From: Polytrichum commune
Taxonomy: Eukaryota > Streptophyta > Polytrichopsida > Polytrichales > Polytrichaceae
Assembly (NCBI GenBank): GCA_950295325.1
Contig: OX485809.1
Span: 15,996,001-16,060,000 of the forward strand
Direction of reading: 5' to 3'
Length of the DNA stretch: 64,000 bases
Shown one piece after another: positions 59,045 through 64,000 of this stretch. The notes below the pieces were generated by a model. That model was not told where the DNA came from. It saw only the letters and a program-made list of their open reading frames with translations, and ran no database searches. The translations under genes were made by a program, and so were the position numbers. Each line of letters starts with the position of its first letter. The stretch's first letter is position 1.

Positions 59045-59876
59045 ACTCCACCCCATGAAACAGTGATGAATCTTGTCATGAGGAGATGAACACCAATTTA
59101 AGACTGCCCTGGATTAAATAATATAACAGATGAATATAGAATGTTCTTGAGGGGTATCAAAAATATACATCAAATAAGTTCCTGAGACACAGAACGATTG
59201 ATAACTTTTAACTTGTAGCAGCTGTGGGAAAGAAGTTGGAGGCATTTACAAACATTCATTACAAAGTTTACTTCTGAAGCCACCTGTTATTCATAAGGCA
59301 GACACAGCACTCTTGCATGTGAGGGTGAAGCTTATAATGTTACATACCAGTATTCCCCAGTACTAACATCTCTGTAAGCAATTCTCCACAAAGTCCCACG
59401 TAGCAAACATATTTTGTAAAGACAGCACCCAAAAAGTTAATAACCTCATTCACATTCCATAACACGTGAGACATGCCTGTGCAATTACACCTGAGTTGCA
59501 AATGAAAACTGAAATCCGTTCAATTATACTCTCTTCACTGACTACAATAGGAATGGGGATGCACCAACGAGAAGAACTACATGTATTAACTGCCAATAAG
59601 TATTATGGGAAGCTTGAACTTGTTCGGTCATATACACAATGTTTGAGAGCAAAACTCACTGAAGTATGCTAACCCGTAGCAGATACACCATTCTGTTTAG
59701 TACTCTCCTCCCAGCAAAGATATGGCGTTAACCTCCCGGGACAAGCTTGCTGTCCTTTGAACTGATCTGCAGGGAGAAATCATACTGTACAATCCAACCC
59801 CGAAACAGCCAGTTCCTAATCTCTTCAAACATGTGAGTAACTCTCAAAACTGTGCGCAGGTTTACCACCAACAAAT
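59045..59876 (-). other. Downstream region of the small minus-strand gene
   Basis: No repeat signature and moderately GC-balanced; probably includes the 3' untranslated region of the gene ending at 59,877. No confident polyadenylation site was picked out. Confidence 0.3.
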
Positions 59877-61063
59877 CTACTCAGTTGTTGCGGGCCTGGG
59901 CATCACATTCTCCACGGGTGAAGTCGATGGGGTGCTTCCCCCTCCTGCACTATTGGCCACTGCCTTTGACATGCCAAACATCTACACACAAAAGAAGCAC
60001 ATTAGCAAACATCTTCACGATCTCATAGCCTCTACAAAACCTTCAGCCCAATTCACCTGAAAATGCTTCTTACATTATTACTACATGTCATGTAAATCAA
60101 AAGACCCAAATTGCTTATCCGGCCAACGGAGAATCCGCACTCATAAAAATTCCTCTTAAAACCTGAGACGAGTCTAAACTCTCCACGAATCACCATCGCC
60201 ATCTCTTTTCTTCCTTTCTTCAGAAGGTAAATGAAAACTGCAACCTCATTTTTTCTAGGATATCAGGTTGTTCGAAGCTGCCTCCAAGATACATGACACC
60301 TCATTTTTGCTCAATTACAGAACCACCACTATTGAAACCCTAGTTCAACGAGACACTACCACGCTACTCTAAAATTATCTCTGAACAAAGGCACATTACC
60401 TCTCTTCCATTTTCATCACCTTACATCCATTTCACCTGAACATGTTTTCCGCATTATTTTCAATACATGTCATGTAAAACCAAAGGTCCAATTTCTTATC
60501 CGGTTTAAGATCCGCACTCGTAAAAATTCCTTTTAACACCTAGGATGTCACTAAACCCTCCACGCTTCACCATCGCGATATCCTTCCTTCCGTTCTTCAG
60601 ACATGAACCGAAAATTGCAAATCCATTTCTACTAGGGTTCAAGGTTGCCCAACCCTGCCTCCAAGATGAGTAACACATGATTTTGGCTCAATTGTAGAAC
60701 CACCAAGCATTGAAACCCTAATTCAAAGAAACCCTACCACCTCACTCTGGATTTACATCTGACCAAGGCCACATAACCTTACCATAGACCTCCAGAGATG
60801 CAATACAGAATTCAACAGTCGTGACAAGCGACACACACACATACCTTGTTCAGGGTCTTCGTGAGGCAGGACTTGTGTTCATCATACGACGCATGCACGA
60901 ATTCATCGATGTGGTCCACAATGTCTCCAAAGAACGTTGTCGATTGACTGTCCGATTTCTTCTTGCGACAGCTAGTTGCCGTCGGCGCCACGGCTGGTGC
61001 CGCATCCGATTTCACATTCTGCGCTCCAGTCTGCGGCTGCTCCGATGATGACGAGGCACTCAT
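59877..61063 (-). CDS. Small conserved-looking two-exon protein, 107 aa, unknown function
   Basis: Exon 1 is 61,063-60,845 (73 codons) and exon 2 is 59,981-59,877 (34 codons plus TAG), joined in phase 0 by GT-AG sites (AACAAG|GTATGT and GTGTAG|ATGTTTGG). The protein starts with a low-complexity Ser/Ala/Pro tail of about 30 residues and a KKK basic patch. Then comes the compact segment TFFGDIVDHIDEFVHASYDE, followed by HKSCLTKTLNK and MFGMSK, and a Ser/Thr/Pro-rich tail. The middle segment, predicted helical and amphipathic, looks like the constrained part. There is no signal peptide or membrane segment. I do not recognise the family. Clean splice sites, exon-like composition and a GC-rich upstream region support a real gene. 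Confidence 0.7.
60052..60780 (-). repeat. Direct duplication (~350 bp) in the intron of the small gene
   Basis: Copy 1 at 60,052-60,401 and copy 2 at 60,431-60,780 share the same order of phrases: TTCACCTGAA, ACATGTCATGTAAA, TTCTTATCCGG-like, ATCCGCACTC, AAAAATTCC, TCACCATCGC, CTGCCTCCAAGAT, TTGGCTCAATT-like, GAACCACCA and TTGAAACCCTA. The offset is 379 bp. It lies wholly inside the intron 59,982-60,844. Confidence 0.88.
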
Positions 61064-61450
61064 CCTGGCTCCTAACCTCCTCCGAACCTCCTCCTCGCAA
61101 TTCTGTCACGAACGTGAAACCCTTCTCAAAATCTCTCCCGGGTGTGATAACTCTCTGCTGTTTTGCAAATCCTCTCGACTTCTCTTGCACTCCTCCAATT
61201 GTCAACTCGGTGTAACAATAACAAATTCGTAGACAAATGAGATGGTTATCGAAACATGGCGATGAGATGGCGATGGTGACTTGAGATGCTGAGTCGGTTT
61301 TTTGGACATGAGCTGAGGAGGCAGAAGGAGCCGCAGGGCTTTCTGGAAGAAGCTTTCGTCCCACGTGGCGTGCTCTCATTGGCTGGTTGGGGAGCACGGC
61401 GACCTTTCGGAGTTGGGAATTTTCTAGAATTGAGGAACGTATTCGTGCTG
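61064..61450 (-). promoter_or_regulatory. Upstream region of the small minus-strand gene
   Basis: A GC-richer stretch directly 5' of the start codon, with an ATTGG box at about 61,378 (CCAAT on the gene strand) and no transposon signature. Likely promoter and 5' leader; the transcription start was not placed. Confidence 0.4.
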
Positions 61451-61818
61451 TCTACGTAAACTCATCCATTGGAAAAATGAAAGGGTAGTGAGTGGATTAG
61501 GGGTTTAGGGGTGGGTTTAGGGAGTACATCGCTTGCCCACTAGATTCTAGATTATAGTGGGTCAGGGGTTTCGTATGTAGTTAAGCACAAGCCGTCATCC
61601 AATCACATTATGATGGTGCACTAGAATGTGGAGGGTCATGGACACAAGTAGATAGACTTTCATGAGTCTGTTAAAACATTTTTAACCTACAAGTGTCGGT
61701 GATGGAAGGATTAAAGACCAGTTGAAGATTCAAAAGAACCAATGATGGTCTAGAACTCCATCCTCAGTAACCAGGAGGAGGTTAGTAGGTAGGCCCAAAT
61801 TTGAGAAGATGGGAGTAG
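61451..61818. other. Intergenic stretch, nothing recognised
   Basis: No coding sense or repeat identified. Confidence 0.4.
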
Positions 61819-62143
61819 CTAAACTAAATAGGATAATTAGAGTTTGATTACAATTAGTGTTGTTACCACCCTACCCTGCTCAACACTAATTATCAATTCT
61901 TTGATAATTAGTGTTAGACATAAATATGCCACTACCTTCCCTACTGCCACCTCCCTTATTATATCCTTTCTTTTCATATCCTTACTAACACTAAATTCAA
62001 ACATGTAACTTCCACATATTGCGATAGTTGATATATAGTGTTTGAGTTTACATTTAATGTTGCTTACTTTCATAGGGTTATTGATATTTAGTGTATGCAT
62101 TCGTATTTAGTGTATCAAACACTAAATATCCTATTTATTGAAG
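61819..62143 (-). mobile_element. Miniature element type B, copy 2 (reverse)
   Basis: Aligned in reverse with 34,102-34,461: TTACCACCCTACCCTGCTCA, CACTAATTATCAATT, TTTACATTTAATGTTGCTTA and TTTCATAGGGTTA. The termini are eroded (CTAAACTAAATAGGATAATT and AAATATCCTATTTATTGAAG). It lacks the GGTGGCAACAAGG duplication of copy 1. It ends 17 bp before the element at 62,161. Confidence 0.75.
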
Positions 62144-62160
62144 TTGGCACATAGTAGGGG

Positions 62161-62506
62161 CTCGGGGGGGGGGGTAGTCATTGGTTGGAGTAGCAATATA
62201 CGTGCGAACAAATGCTAGGGTATTTTAAAAACATGGGGGCTAAAAATTATAAATGGACTTAAGAGTAATATAGGGTATCAAAAATGGCAATGGACATCTT
62301 TAAAGGACTATAGGGTATGGAATAATAGGTAATTTAGAATTATAAGTAATGCAATCCATTTTTTTATTAACCCAAAGTAGAAATTTACATAATGATAGCA
62401 TGTGAAAAAAAGAAGAGAATTGAAAGTAATACCCCCCTATAAAATAGTGGTTGTTCGCACCTATATCCTTAACTTTTTAACACATTGCCCCCCCCCCCCC
62501 CCCGAG
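62161..62506. mobile_element. 346-bp G/C-homopolymer-terminated TIR element, copy 2
   Basis: Begins CTCGGGGGGGGGGG and ends with a long C run and CCCGAG. Flanked by a perfect 8-bp duplication AGTAGGGG (62,153-62,160 and 62,507-62,514). Nearly identical to 20,687-21,023, from which it differs by a few substitutions, homopolymer length and a stretch of about 14 bp (ATCAAAAATGGC) near 62,280. Non-autonomous, hAT-type duplication length. Confidence 0.9.
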
Positions 62507-62514
62507 AGTAGGGG

Positions 62515-62849
62515 AGAGAGGAAAATTTGAATGTTTTGTAAGAAAAATTTTAAGAACAAATATTACTAAACTTTTTGGTTGTGTTATGTGGATATATTCT
62601 AAATGTTAACTCGGCATTTAACCAATGATTTCTTCAACATCGATTCAACGTATGATGCAACTTTTTGGGTCTTGCAAATAAAAAATATCATAATAAAACA
62701 AGTGTTTTAAATTACAGTATTTGCTAATCGAGATTACTATTAATTGCTAAGATTGCTTCAATTTTATATCATCTTTATTTATTACATAACAAAGAAATTA
62801 TTTAGCTTAAACTAATGAAATTGTTCAAAGGCTCTATTGTGATGAATGC
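62515..62849. other. AT-rich stretch, nothing recognised
   Basis: No coding sense or repeat identified. Confidence 0.4.
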
Positions 62850-63365
62850 CTCTACTACACATAAAACATAAACCATGAAATAAAAAGGCCTTTATTACAT
62901 ATACAATCAACTTTTGCTTTTAGTGAGATATTAGTGAAATGTTTTTCATCCATAGGATGCACCTCATAATAATTTGACCCCAAAACACACTCCATTGCTA
63001 GAGTTACAGCAACAATAACATTCAGGTTCAACATCGTGTGATCAATCAAATCATAAGTCCACTTTGACCTAATTTGATGAAATCTATAACCCAAGTATAA
63101 AATCTAGCAAGAATGGATATGATAGCCATTGGGGACAATTACCATATGACAATAATAAATGAAAATGTAAATTTGATGAAACCAACACATCTATTGTTGG
63201 ATTTCTCTCTAACTGGGGTCACCTTTACTTCTAGAAAATTAGCAATCTTCTTAGATTTACATACTAGAGAAAAACAAATACCTCTTCCTTAAGTATATTA
63301 TGTACACTAATTCCTCAAATAATATACCATTCTGCACTCACATTAGTTCATACGTAGGCCTAAAA
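62850..63365 (-). repeat. Dispersed repeat E, copy 3 (reverse)
   Basis: On the minus strand it follows 12,647-13,145 in order: a TTAGTGTACATAATATAC phrase, TTTTTCTCTAGTATG, GTCATATGGTAATTGTC, GATGAAAAACATTT and TATATGTAATAAAGGCCTTT. It keeps a longer open frame than the other copies (62,855-63,094). Confidence 0.6.
62855..63094 (-). CDS. Hypothetical 79-residue frame in repeat E
   Basis: The open frame reads RSKWTYDLIDHTMLNLNVIV, then SNYYEVHPMDEKHFTNI, and ends in a hydrophobic tail. It is related to the frame at 4,641-4,856 and to broken copies at 12,315-12,500 and 12,990-13,080. Family not recognised. It is probably a transposon-borne coding remnant rather than a host gene. Confidence 0.35.
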   Translation of the reverse strand: MGYRFHQIRSKWTYDLIDHTMLNLNVIVAVTLAMECVLGSNYYEVHPMDEKHFTNISLKAKVDCICNKGLFISWFMFYV

Positions 63366-64000
63366 TTACACATTAGTAAATATAATAGCACAATATAGAA
63401 CATTTAAAATAGAGTGCAGACCTCATAATTTATAGAAATTATATCCTTAAATATTCTACATTTAATACACCCTTCAAGTGCTTTTTTTTATTAGGCTCAA
63501 TAATTTTTTGCAAATGAAAATTAAGGGGCAACAACCTAGGGTGGCAACTTTGATATTATGCGCATGGTTACTCGGCATTCTACAAGCTTAGGACTTGCTT
63601 TCAACATGTTTTTTTTAGTATGGACTTTCAAAAGTTACAGTTTAAATTTGGGTCTTTTTAAAATGATAAAACGAACATCTCAAAATACTTGGTTGGGCCC
63701 CTCATAGTTGTTGTGCTTGTTATGTACCATATTTTGAAGCATTATGAAATGTACCTACAAGATGGGCACTAAGCTCCAATAGAGAAAATAAAAGATTAAA
63801 AATAATCATTTGTTGCACATTGTTGAAAAAATGTTGTTATTTGACATTATATTTTATTTAAAATCATCTTCATTGTTGTGTGTCCAAATATGCATATTGG
63901 TTTCACAATTGGGTTTTGTTGCTTTGTTTGTGGTTCAATTGTTCATTTTGCAAGTACCATTGCTTGATTGTGTAAGAATTGGATCATGCAATCCTCTTTG
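63366..64000. other. AT-rich stretch, nothing recognised
   Basis: No coding sense, RNA gene or delimited repeat seen up to the window edge. Confidence 0.4.

Noticed and set aside
1-64000. CRISPR array, bacterial operon or phage system
   Set aside because: Intron-bearing plant genes and plant-type transposons throughout; the tandem repeats seen have no spacer structure.

Overview
This is a nuclear window from a land plant with a repeat-rich genome. It holds one complete, clearly plant-type gene, an AUX1/LAX auxin influx carrier in eight exons (49,272-56,721, + strand), and one small two-exon gene (59,877-61,063, - strand). Both sit among diverged transposable elements, with AT-rich intergenic DNA, long introns and GT-AG splice sites. 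I cannot name the species; the gene density and repeat load would fit a gymnosperm, fern, lycophyte or a repeat-rich bryophyte. A run of exactly 200 N (13,944-14,143) is an assembly gap.

The first 48 kb has no host gene that I recognise. It is a patchwork of small DNA transposons plus one decayed Ty1/copia retrotransposon (about 37.4-42.3 kb, - strand). In the copia element the gag, protease and integrase relics can be read, but reverse transcriptase and RNase H are missing. Several DNA elements can be delimited exactly by target-site duplications. Elements with 8-bp duplications (hAT-like) lie at 4,316-5,099, 16,954-17,499, 20,687-21,023, 29,396-29,823, 34,857-35,409 (which still carries the C-terminal end of a hAT transposase), 35,451-36,659 (a head-to-tail dimer) and 62,161-62,506. 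An element at 21,590-22,187 has a TAA duplication of the PIF/Harbinger type. Five of the 8-bp elements belong to a group whose ends are runs of G and C, mostly CTCGGGG...CCCCGAG.

A second system is a set of about eleven miniature elements whose ends share CTACACT...AGTGTAG. In the commonest type each terminal repeat is itself a palindrome. They fall into at least three interior types (A, five copies; B, two; C, two long, plus two short relatives). One type C copy at 29,157-30,027 is split by one of the 8-bp-duplication elements, which gives a relative insertion order.

The host-gene block is 47-61.1 kb. The auxin carrier reads without a frame break to 485 codons, and its introns 1, 6 and 7 each contain internal repeats. 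Downstream lies an isolated 41-codon exon-like segment (57,095-57,217) with good splice sites, then several miniature elements, then the small gene on the opposite strand. That gene's single coding intron holds a direct duplication of about 350 bp. The last 3 kb returns to transposon remnants.
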